Shown: piece by piece, positions 29,316 to 42,765 of the stretch
Position numbering within the stretch: the stretch's first letter is position 1
Layout of the letters: each line of letters begins with the position of its first letter
NCBI RefSeq assembly: GCF_037042905.1
Contig: NC_087245.1
Location: forward strand, 26,908,501 to 26,972,500
DNA length: 64,000 nt
From: Lytechinus pictus
Lineage: Eukaryota; Echinodermata; Echinoidea; Temnopleuroida; Toxopneustidae
Direction: 5' to 3'
Position numbers and translations under genes: made by a program
The notes under the pieces: model-generated
Told to the model about the DNA's origin: nothing
Database searches by the model: none
Seen by the model: the letters and a program-made list of their open reading frames with translations, nothing else

Positions 29316-29778
29316 GAGGCTGTTCTCACTACGTTCCTAAAACTAGTTTACTGGGAACCGGTTCAGAAAGCCAGTTTGGAAGATCGCTTTGCTAGCGTTC
29401 TCACTTGATCACACGAAAGTGGTTTTCAAAATCACTTCACGTATAGCGCTCTTGTTGCTATGGAAACGCTCTCAGTGGGGAGACACGTTTCGCGCGAAAT
29501 TCGAAACCGCAGCATAGGCATTCTACACCTGTCGTGTGGAGTAGCGCGCTCAAAATGTGCGAAGATCGCTTCCCGAAGAACGGTTGTGTCCTCACTTACG
29601 CTAAAACCACTTTTCCGATGCGAAGCGATCTTGAAAACTACATCGCGAGGTGGTCTTCCAAACTGGTTTGGAAGAGCGCTTCCAAGAGCGCTTCGACCGT
29701 TCTCACTTAGCGTTAAACTAGTTTCCACTAAACTAGTTTCCACTAAACTAGTTTAAGGAACTGAGTGAGAACAGCCTC
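29316..29778. mobile_element. Non-autonomous DNA transposon with GAGGCTGTTCTCACT ends
   Basis: GAGGCTGTTCTCACTACGTT at the left matches in inverse orientation at the right end (AACTGAGTGAGAACAGCCTC). Both ends continue to AAACTAGTTTA. The interior is markedly more GC-rich than the flanks and contains further inverted words (AAGATCGCTT, CCAAACTGG). Near the right end it has three tandem AAACTAGTTTCCACT-like units. No transposase. Frames on both strands across it are not genes. Confidence 0.65.
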
Positions 29779-30267
29779 TATGAAGCACTTCTGCTACCAA
29801 CCGCCTGTGCTGCCTTATACTGTCTGTTTTCTGAATCAATACATGTATTAGATTAAATCGAATTGTATCATTGTGTGGACGCTGGTTACTATTAATACCT
29901 TAAGCCCCGTTGAGCTTTATCCTAGACCTCCGCGTAGAGAATCTACGATTATTGTTACTCTCAACAAAGGTTAAGACATACCCTGGGCATTGGCGTCTAT
30001 TCCCAGGGTTATTCTGAAACATTTCACTTGATGGAAGGTGCCCACCATCCATGTAATGTTTCTTCTCTGTTTCCGGTGTATTCCGCCCCACTAATAAAAA
30101 TATATTGACGCAAATTAGTGTTGGTATTACACAATAGTTGGTAAGAAAATCAATTTTTAATGGCGGCTGGAAATGTGGCTTCGTGTCAGACGAGGTCATA
30201 TTAATACATAACGAATGATCGATTGAATCTAGAGAGCGAGTTTGTCGTGCCATGGACCATGGTCGTC
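29779..30267. other. No gene seen
   Basis: Ordinary AT-rich sequence between two repeats; no exon or element recognised. Confidence 0.35.
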
Positions 30268-30324
30268 AGTGGCGTACCTAGGATTTTCCACAGGGGGGGC
30301 AAAACCGTCCGCCAAAATTTGACA

Positions 30325-30376
<52 letters not shown>

Positions 30377-30515
30377 TCTTCAATCTCGTCAGGGGGGCAT
30401 TGAAGGTCTTAAAGCTCGTCAGGGGGGGGGGCAAAAAAGTTTTTTCAAGCCCGTCAGGGGGGGCAAAGATACGTTTTTGCATGGGTTGTGACTCGTCAGG
30501 GGGGGGGGACTGAAA
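30268..30515. repeat. Repeat with A47 run and four CGTCAGGGGGG units
   Basis: Begins CAGTGGCGTACCTAGGATTTT, a motif common at the ends of dispersed repeats in marine invertebrates. It then has a run of 47 A (30328-30374) and four copies of (C)CGTCAGGGGGG(G) near 30389, 30416, 30452 and 30494, spaced about 27-42 bases apart. ORFs over it are low-complexity artefacts. Confidence 0.6.
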
Positions 30516-33247
30516 GTAATAAAACATGTTTGCATATACTTCGAATGCGGTCCATTAAGAGTATCGATACTTCGATAGTTACATAAAATACATGAAGTAA
30601 GTGTAAAGTCCACTTGACTTTAAAGTATGTAATCCCTGAAGAAAAATACAAATGATATTTAACAAAGGACAACTAAATCTATAATGGCGACAAAACTTAG
30701 ATTACTCGAATGTCACGGATGATTAAAGGAATATCGCACAAACACATGTATATTTGCATCATCAAGACATAGCTCGAAAAAGATTTGTACAGAATATGGC
30801 AATTGTACTATTTCCCCTGTTGTAGTACACCTCCGGGCGCTTGTGAAGCTTTAAAAGGTTCATATGTTCTCTTTAGTAACCGAGGAGCAAACACGCTAGA
30901 AATTGGTGCATTGTGGAACTTTCTTTCACATGATGGGAATGAAAGATTAATACAACCGCTGCGTGCAATCAAAATCTTCTTCATGAAATTCAAATGGTAT
31001 TAAAAAAAAGAAGGTTCACTGAAATGATTGCACCTCGAATGGCCATTTATTGCAGATAAGAAATTTAGAAAACACACATGAAAAAAAAAACACTTGTGTG
31101 CAATCCAATGCACTGGGAGTACGTATTTCCAAGTCAGCGAGGTAGTTCTTTGTTTTTATTTCTGGATGTGGCTCTTGGATGAATGGCGTCAACTTATCAT
31201 TGGTAATAAACTGGCAGTAATCGCAAATTCTTCTGTATTATAAACATCCCCAGCACTTTTAACGGTTCTCTCCAATTCAAAACTCAATACAAAATAAAGG
31301 GTGCATTTACTATGTCTTTGAAGTGTCAGTTCATAAAGAATATAAAATTATCCATAGAATTCTAAAACTTTTTTTATTCAATTCTTCAACTTGTTGTCGA
31401 CAGGGAAGTTTCAACAACTGCCCCCAATCTGTCCACGTATTCCCTTTCCCCGGCACATAGAATGAAAGACCACGGCACTGCTCTGACGTTAATGAATGCA
31501 TGGTAATTTCTGGATTCTACTTTTCGCATACCCACCAGCAATATTATTATTATTCCAAACGTCTACACATACAATTTGAATAGAGTAAACAGGCCTTATT
31601 AGTTTGGAAGAGAAATCATATAAAATACAGCGCACATATGAAAGATTCGTGAAAAAGAAATATGTCCCTATTACGTGATACAGTCCCAAGAGATACATCA
31701 TCCTCGTCTGGCCTGGAAACGCCTTTTCAGCAAGTTATTGTTGAAAGAAGACTGATTGTGATGAATGCGAATGGTCTAAATGCTCATTTTCGAGTTTTGT
31801 TGCATTTGGTATGTTATATAACGTTCGGTCTCATGAATGGGTTTTGGCGCTCAAACATAAGCATAAGCATCGGTAAAAGATAAGATCACAATTTCGGGAG
31901 GGGGAAGGTTATTTTGAGGAGTATGCCCTTTAATAATCAGTATGGAGGGGTTATTCAATAAAATAAAGGTTTTTTAATACTTTGTTTTTCATTATTTAGC
32001 CTTATATGCCTAGTTATATTGGTCACACCTGCTTCTCCCTACATCAACCCTGGATCAAGCAATTCAAACGGACATCCGACTTCAAATCATTAACCTCATT
32101 AAATCTTCTATATGGAAAGCCAGCGACATAATCGTAATTAACGCAAAGTACAAACAATTTAAAAAGGTATATTTACAATATTCATTAACTCAATATATAG
32201 GTGGCATGGGGAGCCAGATATTTCCTTTGAATTCGTCCTCTTTTGTACTTATTAAACAACAAGTATGTGGCAGAGAATGGCTAGCTAACTTGTCAATGAC
32301 ATTTTCACGAAATCTAATTCTGGAATGGGAAACGGGCTCTTTTACCTCTCACATTTCTGGTGTAAACACAATCCTCTTTGTCACGTGCCATTGTTTATAT
32401 AAAGCGATTAGACCAAGTATATACGGAAACCCCAGAATACATTTTGACAAAATGTTGTCTGTGAACTGTACAATGAGTAGCGTTTTATTTGATTTGTTCA
32501 TGCCAGGACTCCTTGACCCCCCCCCCCCCCCAACACAAACATGAGCAGAGTAACTTTATCGTCGTAGCTATATAGCTATGGTTCACCATAAGTAATGTTT
32601 AGTTATGTTGGTGTAACTTTTTTCCGCAAAATATGGTTTTAAATGTTGAATACCAAAGACGCTAATAAGTACAGAATGGCTAAATACATGTAGGTCACAA
32701 TGGCACAATTCCGTCTCCATTTCCACAAACAGTATAGTGTCATCAGTTATACTTATTTGACATTCGGTAATTTATCGAGGAATTACAATACAAATAATCA
32801 TTAAGCATAGCCATAGAACACCGACACTACTGTGACCTAATTCCCCAGACTGACAAATATCTTGACACTCATCTCATACCCAGCCCTGCACCAAGTTTAA
32901 TTCAGAAAATCCATTATAAGACCAAGATGTCATCGCCGCATTATAAATCAGGCAGCAATACGCATCTAAACTCAATGGCGCTTTCCCCACTTAACACGGT
33001 AACAAATTTGGCCCTCTGCAATGCATACATGATCTCTACGTGCTGTTTGCCTCTATCGATTTTCACAGGTATTTTGGACTGGTTTTCTACACGGTTAAAC
33101 AAACAGAATATGTACCAGAAGTGCTGGATGAATAATGTTGATTGTACTTTTCTCCATTGAAGCCTGAGTGGATTATTGCGTCAAAGTCTGGTAAACATGG
33201 GGCAAAAATCAACTCTCACCATACTTCCCAAAGATTATCTATCCCCA
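30516..33247. other. No gene seen
   Basis: AT-rich DNA, with a C-run at 32518-32530. Short ORFs are present but none has splice context or a recognisable motif. Confidence 0.4.
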
Positions 33248-33378
33248 GGGGTCCGTGACACAAAGGTTAGCAATGATCGTAGAACATTTTTCTACGATTG
33301 ATTGCATAGACTACAATGTACAATCAATCGTGAAAATCAAGAGTACGATTCATCGTTAACCTTTGTGTTACCGGACCC
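33248..33378. mobile_element. Foldback MITE-like element
   Basis: GGGTCCGTGACACAAAGGTTA at the left is inverted at the right end (TTAACCTTTGTGTTACCGGACCC). Inner parts also pair (CTACGATTGATTG with CAATCAATCGTG). About 131 bp, no coding capacity. Confidence 0.65.
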
Positions 33379-36300
33379 AGGACTCTCTTGTCAAATAACT
33401 TTATTCTAATACTTTGAAATCGATGGAACCTGCTCATGCAAGTGAAGACGTACGAATGCACACTTTTGAAAAGATCGGACTCGAAAAATAAAACGATTAT
33501 GACAATACGGTTCTAATTGGGGGCAGCAACAAGAAGCGCACATGTGCACATTATAGGACAAATATATGAACATGTCTCATCTTGCTAGAGACGAAGGATA
33601 TATCTTTCCGATTCTTAGTCAAGTCCACTCCCCACGTCAAGTTGATTTGAAATACAAGAAATCAGACAAGCATAATGCTGAAGTATCATAAAAAATCGAA
33701 CAAAGGTATGTCATTAAAAAAAATTCCCTCCATTTCATGGGACAGTTAATTTATATGTCCAACTTCGATAACATCCGATTTTGATGATTTTCCCCCATTT
33801 ATGTAAACAACCTCCTTCTTGGGTGGAACTGGTATTTTAGCTGCGTAATGGGTTCATACCCGAACACTCAGGCATGCTTACTTATATTTTGGGCTTGATG
33901 CTAGGGTTTTCCTGGGTTTTTCTCTCTTTCACATACACACACACACCCACACGCCCTGTCTCCCCCACCATCTCCTTCTCACGACTTTATGCCTTGACCT
34001 CCTTTTTATCCCCATTCTATTAACCTTTCTCTGCATTCTAAAAATGTATCGTTATCATACACTTTTAAGTGAAGAATAAAGTAAATGCGACTTGGAAAAT
34101 CAAAATTAAACAGGTTATCTTACTTCCAGCCTTCCACCATGGCCACAGTGGTGTTTATTTCTCCGTCTTAAACGTAATACCGTCACCCTCCCCAATCCGC
34201 CCTCTGATGCAATTAAGCTGATGATCGTCTAATCGTCAAACCATTATACTTTCGTCATTCTATAGTCCTGTTTGTATCCAAGTTGATACGTGTTCGGTTC
34301 TTCTTTCGTATGGCGCCCGCGTCATTCTTCACGACGATCCACCAAACTGCTGGGGAATCCCTTCTTGCTTTCCCGAGCATGATGCTCAAGCTCAGCTTTG
34401 GTAATTATCTTAATTCCACAGAGAGTTTTCCTTCAATCCGTCTTTAGCAGGAAACCGTAAAGGACTCCCAAGTGAACAGAAAATACAATCTCCTCACGAA
34501 GATATGAAGTATGAACTAAATCAATCCAAACTTAGGCACACTTCGAAGTAAACCTAGATACTTACATATATTTTTTTCACTCATCTATACAAAATTTATT
34601 TTGAAATATAATTCACTAAGTTGCGGAATATTTAATTACGTTTTTTTAATGGAAACACATTAATATTATTTGAAACCTATCAGATTTAAAACGGACTACA
34701 CCTTTACCCCTTAAACCACCACCCCTTAAACCACCATTTAACCATTAACAAACAATCTCGTGCATAAGACCTCCTGAGCCCGCTTACACACCTTATCTCA
34801 TCATGATGACGATGATGGATTGGAAAATAATGATGCGGCAAGCTTTCCTGACACGGTAGATTCACACAGGATCGACCTCGGGACGGGAGGGGTAATCTCT
34901 GTTTCGCCTATAGTCGTACTTGACTGTACCGTTTACTGTTTTCAGGATCTTCTTCTTTGCCTTATAGTTACCATGGTAACATTGCATGCCAATGACAACA
35001 TCAACAGCATCAGCAGTATCGGTCAAAAGAGCAAAGAACATGCTTTCACAGGGCTTCATGAAACGCGATTTAAATAATTGCCACAATCATCATCATTTTA
35101 ACATATTTTTGTTTTTGTATCTATCACTATCATCACCAAAGCTATTCTATCATTCTTTAACGACATTAATTGAAAGGGAATTTAAAATATGACGCAGTTC
35201 GTAACCTCACCTTAAATCATAAGGCTTAAATAGGATTAAACGAAAATTGGGCAAAAAGCAATAACACACAACTCAAAAGGTTTCAATGATTTTGCAGCTT
35301 CCATATCACATTTATCAATGATCATTGTATTGAAAACCCCCTTGGCCTGCTCTTTCAAAAAGCAACAAGAACGATCCTTATTTTTACATTTTATTCTAAA
35401 TCACCAAAACAAGGATATTATAGATCCTTTGCCATAATTTGATCTGCTTTTCTTAAATAACTCAGATCCACCAGTTTAATATCATGGAAATGACTATATG
35501 TGAAAAAAATATTCTTATGGTCGAATGAAAAACATACTTGGGCGACAATATTGAATTTCTTTATTTTTTCGGCTGATCAAAAACAATTTTGTAGATATCG
35601 AGATTTAACAAACACATTCGCCACCATCCATCTTTCACGAAATGCAAGATCTGATTTGGCATTGATATGGTAAAAATAGAATCAACAATTCGACTCTTAC
35701 CGTACTGATATGTTTTTCTTCAGAATGAGTAGTTCATACCTGTTTGGATAGACGTTTGCCCGCGAAATTAATAAAAACACATTGAACAATCCAAATATGG
35801 AAAATCTACCTTCCCAAAATCAGAGATTTTTATGCAATAAAACAGGACAAATATTTTGAAGTTGAGTTATAAATAAAATGCAATCTAACAACCATGTATG
35901 TTAACGAGTGCTTGACAAAAATAAAAATATCATAAAATGAATCATCGAATTAAACAATATAAGTCGAGGAAAGGGAAAAGCCTTATAAAATGATTGAGAA
36001 TTATCGAACTCAAGAACAATTTACGAAATATTGAAAACAACAAAATGCCAAAGTGTTTTTTTTAAATCTTCTGGAGTTACTTGTCATAGTTTATAGGCAT
36101 TATATTTGAAAGCACGGCCTAACAAAGCAAAGGTCGGCAACAGCTTTTGAAAATAACACATTCTGAAGATATAGTTTTCAACAATATACCGATTTTTTTA
36201 AATTTATATTATCTGTTCATTTTAAATGAGCATAGTTTGTAAGTGATGGATTGATATATGCCCCAATCCCTCTGATTGACACTTACTGATGACGACATTT

Positions 36301-39300
36301 GGGGGAATGGTATGGGAATCTGACCATCTGTCTTTTAAACATAGAAATAGGTAAGGATTTTTACTTTTCATCAGAAGAGTATTTAGTTTTCTTTTGTCGA
36401 GAGATAGGATCTACCCGCACATTATTAAGATTCCTAATTCATCTTGCATCAATTGACACAAGCTAAGATCTACTGGTAGTTCCTTGGAGGTAACTGATAT
36501 GCAATACGTACAAATGAAATCATGAAGCCACAGTAAAATAAAGTCACTATACTACATGTAGATCTTGCGTCGACAGAGAGAGCGAGTGTTATACATGGAG
36601 TTGAATGAATAACAGGGATGATACATGACGAAAACCCCTCTTCAAATACCCTCTTTCCGTTTTCCTTCTTATCCTTTTCCTACCCTCCTGTTTGTTACCC
36701 CACTACTTGATTGACCATAGGAGCCCCCGGTAGTAGTTTTAGCAATAGAAGTATCTGTTGCAACAAAAGCAAAAAAATACAGATGTAGACTAGTTATGAT
36801 AAAAAATAAAAAAGTACTAGTTGTAATAGAAGAAGTTTCAGAAAGAAGTAGGGAAAGAAAGATAAAAAGTAGTATTCTTGTGTTTTGGTGTTGATTCTAC
36901 AATCTTACATGCAAACAGCAGCTGCAAAGAACAACATCAAATGAAGTGGTTTTGGTGAATTTAAGTGGCACTGGTTGTTGTGGATTGGGTAGCAAATTAG
37001 GGAACGGTTGTGAGTTTAATCGCTGTCAAATGTAGCCTTATAGTTCTTCTGTTTCAAGCGTAATCGGGTTCCCAAGTCTCATCGACTCATACAAAGTTCA
37101 AAGCTAAACTTTTGGCATCGAATGTCATAAGGAATGTAGAATATAGATCATACCATCAATAATGCATTACATTATCTTTGGCAATATTTTATCACTTCCT
37201 GCCGGAAGACATTTGCCATTTAATGGTGATTACCCAACGGCAATGAGTTCAAACCACCTTTCCAAAGAATGAGAAATAAAAATATTTGTTTAATGTTATC
37301 ATTAGTTTCATTACATGTTTACTTTTATGTCTTTCTCTATGTACAGTTACAATAAGTCTGGCTTGATGTTTATATAGGAAGGACTTTGTACATTCGGTCA
37401 GAGATATCTTACCAATATCAATATTTGAACAATATTTTATTATTGACTGAGGAGCTGAGACAGAATCTACACTGTAAAATCTAAGATATAGTTTACGATG
37501 GGTCAATGAGAAGTAGAGATCGTTGAGTGAAAATGATGAGCTATCCTCCGCTGATTTCCGCACGAGACGTTGGCCAAAAATTAATAAACAGTTGTTTAGG
37601 TTGACTGTATTTTTACTGTGTAGTAGTCGGATTTACGCTTTCTCAATATGGTAGAGTCATGGTGAATAGATAAAATCAAACAAAAAATCAATTAAAAAAT
37701 GGTAGATTCCCAATGACTGTGTTATTATTGTATCATAAGTCTCTGCCATTCATGGTCAAAGCTCCATTCGACCATAGTACCGACACTATTATATTGTTCA
37801 TAAATTTTATATGGAGACAAATCCAATATCTATGTAGTCGATTTTGAAGGATTATTAATCCATCACGTGATACACGAATTGTGTACATATATGAAATTCG
37901 TGGCAACAACAGTTTGCTATATCATCTAAAAATAAATGACCCAACCTTATAGTAAAACACGCCCCTGGCCATATTATTCTAGTGGATCCACCTTTCAGTT
38001 GGTTAGCAACGATCTGTGCTCACTTTTGAAATCTTTGGAAGTCGTATAAAAATGCTCTTTGGCAGAATTAACAACGCCACAACCCCCCCCCCCCTTGTGG
38101 GCACTTTATCTTGCAATCACCAGTGCATCTTGTATGAAAGAAATAAATGTTTTAGAAAAAGTGACAACAGTTTGTTATTACTTACTCTTCATGCACCTCC
38201 GATCACCTAATTGTTATGAGCTGTTTTTGCTCTGACGCAAACGAAAAATCATTTCAGGCATTTTATTCGAGTAACCTTATCCCATGTTTAAAGTTTAAGC
38301 CTCACGGACCACTAAAGTGTGAAAGACAGTCACGATGTTTTCACCTTGTCAAATACACGCCCGTCAAATCACTACGTGGTGTCACTTCGGACATACTTGG
38401 GCAGATGGCAGGTGAAAGTCCTCGGTCCAGGTACTGACATGACTGAGGGGGGTTGGGTAGATACGTCTCCAAACTGAATATTAACCCCAAGGTTCCAGAT
38501 TCAAATCTTACCGCATCATTGGCGGTTGTCAAACTTCCGAATGGCAACTTGTAACCAAGATATCAGGAGTTACCGAGCTATGCTACCAGAAAAGTCAAAG
38601 TTGATGACAAATTTACCACGCATCTTCTCAAGTCATCCGTAAGTGTCTGACGTATTCGTTCATGCATAAAACACTTTAGACAAACAAAACCTTATGCAGC
38701 ATTCAAAGTACATCGCAAAAACGTGATATGATATAATAGTCCCAAGAATATTACATAAAAGTGTCAACTTAATGATTTATAAGTCAGCAGAAGTCCCACA
38801 CCGTCACCCCTGTTCAATGAAGTCTTGCTATGCTCTTTCAATTTTAAAGTGACAGGGCCCAGCTGACTCTTTATCATCGTTCTTCTTCCAAAACAACTTG
38901 CTATTATCTAAATTGGCCTTTCCATTTTTCTATTTATGATCTTCTTGCGGACCGGGATGTCAAACCATTCCTATCACTTGCCATTCACTTCTGCTTCCTA
39001 CGCTAGCTCTTTCAAACTGTAAGATTCATTTTCGAATTGTATAAGTATTAAATTTTCTTTTGTATGATAAAATGGATTAATGTTTACAGATATTTTTTTA
39101 TAACATGAGGCAATCATACTAAAGAACTCACGCCATTTGCTTTTGGATATCCCTCTTTAAGATACAGGTTGGAACACAATAGAGATTGCAAAAGGAATTA
39201 TTAAAATGAAAATTTCAATAACGCACATGTTAGAGAAAGTGGAGGATACTTGCAGAGTGCAGAGTGAGAGAGAGGAAGTGAGAGGGAGAAAGGGAGGGAT

Positions 39301-42300
39301 GGGGAGGGGAAGATTACATTTAGTACATTTCATTTGAATTCGAAAAGATTAAAATACATCGTCATTATATATTTGTAATCAGCGTAATGGCATACTCTCG
39401 CGTACGTGCACTCCTAGCTAAATTGAAATCTCGAGTTTATTCCCTGGATTTATTAGTGGATAGGGAAACGTGCTTGTGATAGTGGAGAAAACATGCGTGC
39501 TTAATATACACGGATTGTCTCCAACTTGATACCATGCATATACCAGAGGCAAGATAGATATAGCAACCGTAAGAAACGTAGATTCCATTTTGCTGTTACG
39601 TAATACAGAATAATTAGAAAGTGTGAAAACTGGAGTTCTGAAGATAAACATTATTTTTTTAAGTCTCATGTACCATGTATGCGTGTAAGGGCCTAGGGGG
39701 TGTGTAATATTATGTTACTTTAGCGCCATTTCCGTCAAAAGCGGGTAAAAGCATTTAGGTTTCAGTGTTATATACATGTATATAATTATGTGTTTGTATG
39801 TGAGCGTGTGTGAAAGAAATAATTGATACATGAACCTGGTCTTGGCTTCTGTATACACGTACATGCCTCTTTTAAAATATTAAGCTTTTCAATTTCCTTA
39901 TAATCTTCATCAGTCAATCAAGAAAATCCACAAAGACGAATTACAAAATTGCCTATGCAAAAGACGATATCTCTGGGCGGCGTAATTTTACACAATTTTA
40001 CACAATTATGGATTAATACTTAGTTACAGTTAATATAACAATATGCCATCCAATTATATAAATTTTCCAGATCAATGTGGATTTTCTGCTAAAGCAGTAA
40101 CAAAGCTGTGCGTAGGCCTATCCAACACGATTGCAATTTAGTTGTTGCATGATAAATGAGTGTGGGCAAGTTTTTTCAATGCCTCGACAAGAACCAGTAT
40201 ATCAAAAGGCGAATACCTCCATTGCATGACTATTTTATATGGTTTGGTATTTTCTAATGATCTAACCTTGAGCATGACCCCCAAGTGGTATAGTTCGTTC
40301 GGGTGACATCGGGGTTAAAGACATGTGGTAGTTCCGTCAGGGACTTGGGAGTTTTCCGCTGACAGGAAACTGTTAGGACCAGGTACCAGCCTTTTTCAAA
40401 CATAATCGGAATATGACGTTATATTCCAATGAATCATATTCCCCTTCATTGGTCGTTGCCAACCATTAGTCAACGAGTTTGAGTTTGCTAGGATCCTGTT
40501 AAAGTATATGTACTTACGCTAGGCCGAAAATCTTTCTACGATGTAAAGATTTCTTGCATTAAACCTGAAATTGTACTTCGAGTTTTTTTCTGTTTCCCTT
40601 GTCAGTGCAATCTTTATTTTGGTAATTTTGTGTCTCTACATGTGCATGTTTTTCATAAAAAAATCGGTAGTTTATACTATCTGCGAAGAAATCAAAATGA
40701 CCGCTGAACAATATTTCAGAGACAATGATATTGAAAACGATTAGCTCTCTCTTAGCTGATCCCTCCACTATTTGGAGATTCCTAGGGTCCAAGGTTGTTG
40801 CTATTCATTCCCTATGTCTCAGTAAGATCCTGCATGAATCCTATCTGTACAGATTCCAACCCCCCCCCCCAGTAAAAATGTTTTCCAATCTACCATTTAG
40901 GCTTATGCATTTGCAAATGCTATTAAGCTTCATTTTCAGACACCTCAGTGAATATGATCGCCCTTGTCATGCCTTAAAAAGAACTATCCTATCAACTTCA
41001 GAAGGTGAAATATCTTCACCGTGAACTTGCAAAACAACAGCGCAGACACCAAATAGGCATCGTCATTCTCTATTGTGTGACTTATTTTGCTTGTATTTAG
41101 TTAATGATAGCACACAGTGAGACTCTTTAGAGGATTGTTCTTGTTTGTGAAGCTCTTTGCATTCCTGGGCATGCACTACAAAGGGCTCGTGTGTGCAACT
41201 TGCAGAACTAAAGAATATGGCGACCTGGCTTCACTGTCCACTGACTTTATTGAATCAAGAAGAACAAATACCATTCTAGAGTTAAAATCCTATACGTCAA
41301 TGTACTGAACCTTTTACCCCATCGGTTTTACAACACTTAATCGTGTCAGCTGATTATTTAACTTGGGTTGAGGGTCCGAGTAATGAATCGGCTGTTTTAC
41401 TAGCCATTGCATAAATTTTACCCCCCCCCCATCGACATTACCATTAAAACGTCATCCAAACGGAATTTACCGAGGCCTTTCATAACAGTAGATATGAATA
41501 ATTATATACCAGTAGAAATGCACAACAACGCAACGTACAAGAAGATCTGTTTAAGATATAAGTCTTGTTTTATATATCCCTTGCAAATTTACCTTAATTA
41601 CAAACTGCATGGAGTTCGTCCCCATCAATGTTCTTTCTTTTAGGAGAGAGTGTATCCGTTTAATTAAGAATCACATCGGGACTCACATCCTATCTGGTGA
41701 TTCTATTCCTATCTATGAGATCACCTGACCTCTCTTAATGGTTTGGCAAATCCCCCAATGGTCAATGTCAATCAAGATCCATATATTACATGAATTTGTA
41801 TCAACTAAATCTACATGATGTGGATGAACTGTTTAAGTCGTTTTACATTGCACGATTTTGCATGGCAATCTTATTTTGGTAACTGACCAAAGTAAACATG
41901 ACTGCATATAATGAAAGATAAAGGTAAGAATCCCTTAATACAATTAATTCCTATCCATGAATATTAATCCCGCACACCTAAGCTGTTCATGGGAATTCAT
42001 CCCTTTGGAAATTGATTATACCCGCAAAATGTGGACATGGCATAGATATAGATTAATGGAAAATAACGAACGATACAATGACTCAGACCGTTACAGTAAC
42101 AATGTGTCAGTATGTTTACTTGTACCATGGAGCTATATGTAATGCTTGTACCTTGTACCCACACGTACACCACGGGATGGAAGACAAATGGCAAGAGAGA
42201 GAGAGGAGGTTGGATGGTTGAGATAGAGATGAAGAGGGATGGGGTGGGGTGGGAGAAGGAGTGGGCAAGAAAAGGAAAGATAAGATGTCGAAATAGACAG

Positions 42301-42439
42301 CTGTTCATCAGACGGTAAGAGATAGCAAACAATATCAGGAATAAGTGAACTGTGCTTGCAAATAGAACGATTGAACCCATACAAAACCTTTATGATCATT
42401 TTGCTGCACATAACATAGGTGATGATGTTCGTAATAAGA
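33379..42439. other. No supportable gene; scattered simple repeats
   Basis: Mostly AT-rich sequence. Two less AT-rich islands with coding-like frames (34261-34402 and 34862-35086) are described under findings. GA-rich DNA lies at 39243-39315, and C-runs lie near 38085, 40861 and 41422. I see no splice-consistent exon chain. Confidence 0.4.
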
Positions 42440-42650
42440 ACACATAGTAAGATATTACCACCACTACTACTGCTACAACTGCTACTAATGATAATATTAA
42501 CAACAATTATAACAACAATTAACAACAAAAACAATAAAAATAAAAGTAATAATAATTATAACAATGATAGTAATAGTGATAATATAATATGAATAATGAT
42601 GATAATAATAATCATGATAATCATAATAATCGTAATGGTAATATATTTAA
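42440..42650. repeat. Degenerate AAT/ACT/GAT trinucleotide tract
   Basis: About 210 bases of imperfect triplets (ctactactg, aataataat, gatgataat). Long frames over it are produced by the repeat. Confidence 0.75.
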
Positions 42651-42743
42651 ATCAGTACTTATTGAAGCATGAAGGAAGCTGACAAAATTAGAAGATAGAC
42701 CTGGAAGCTCGACTGCTAATTCAGCATTCTTCCAGTATTTGCG

Positions 42744-42765
42744 GTAAGGTAAGGTAAGGTAAGTA
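42744..42765. repeat. Tandem GGTAA pentamer
   Basis: Four to five copies of GGTAA in a row, each resembling a splice donor; probably a chance microsatellite. Confidence 0.7.

Noticed and set aside
30201..30527. 108-codon ORF with poly-Phe and its antisense poly-Lys partner
   Set aside because: Translation of the A47 homopolymer and G-runs.
37249..37563. 104-codon - strand ORF
   Set aside because: Looks mildly protein-like, but has no splice sites, family match or neighbour to support it.
38440..38515. tRNA/SINE-like B box (GGTTCCAGATTCAAATC) near the G-rich word GGGGGGTTGGG
   Set aside because: No matching A box or cloverleaf that I can draw; at best an old SINE fragment.
41997..42534. Overlapping 127- and 133-codon - strand ORFs
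   Set aside because: Produced by the GA-rich and trinucleotide simple repeats on this stretch.
42744..42765. GGTAA tandem as a splice-donor cluster or CRISPR-like array
   Set aside because: No adjacent exon and no spacers; a short microsatellite. No CRISPR array occurs in this eukaryotic sequence.
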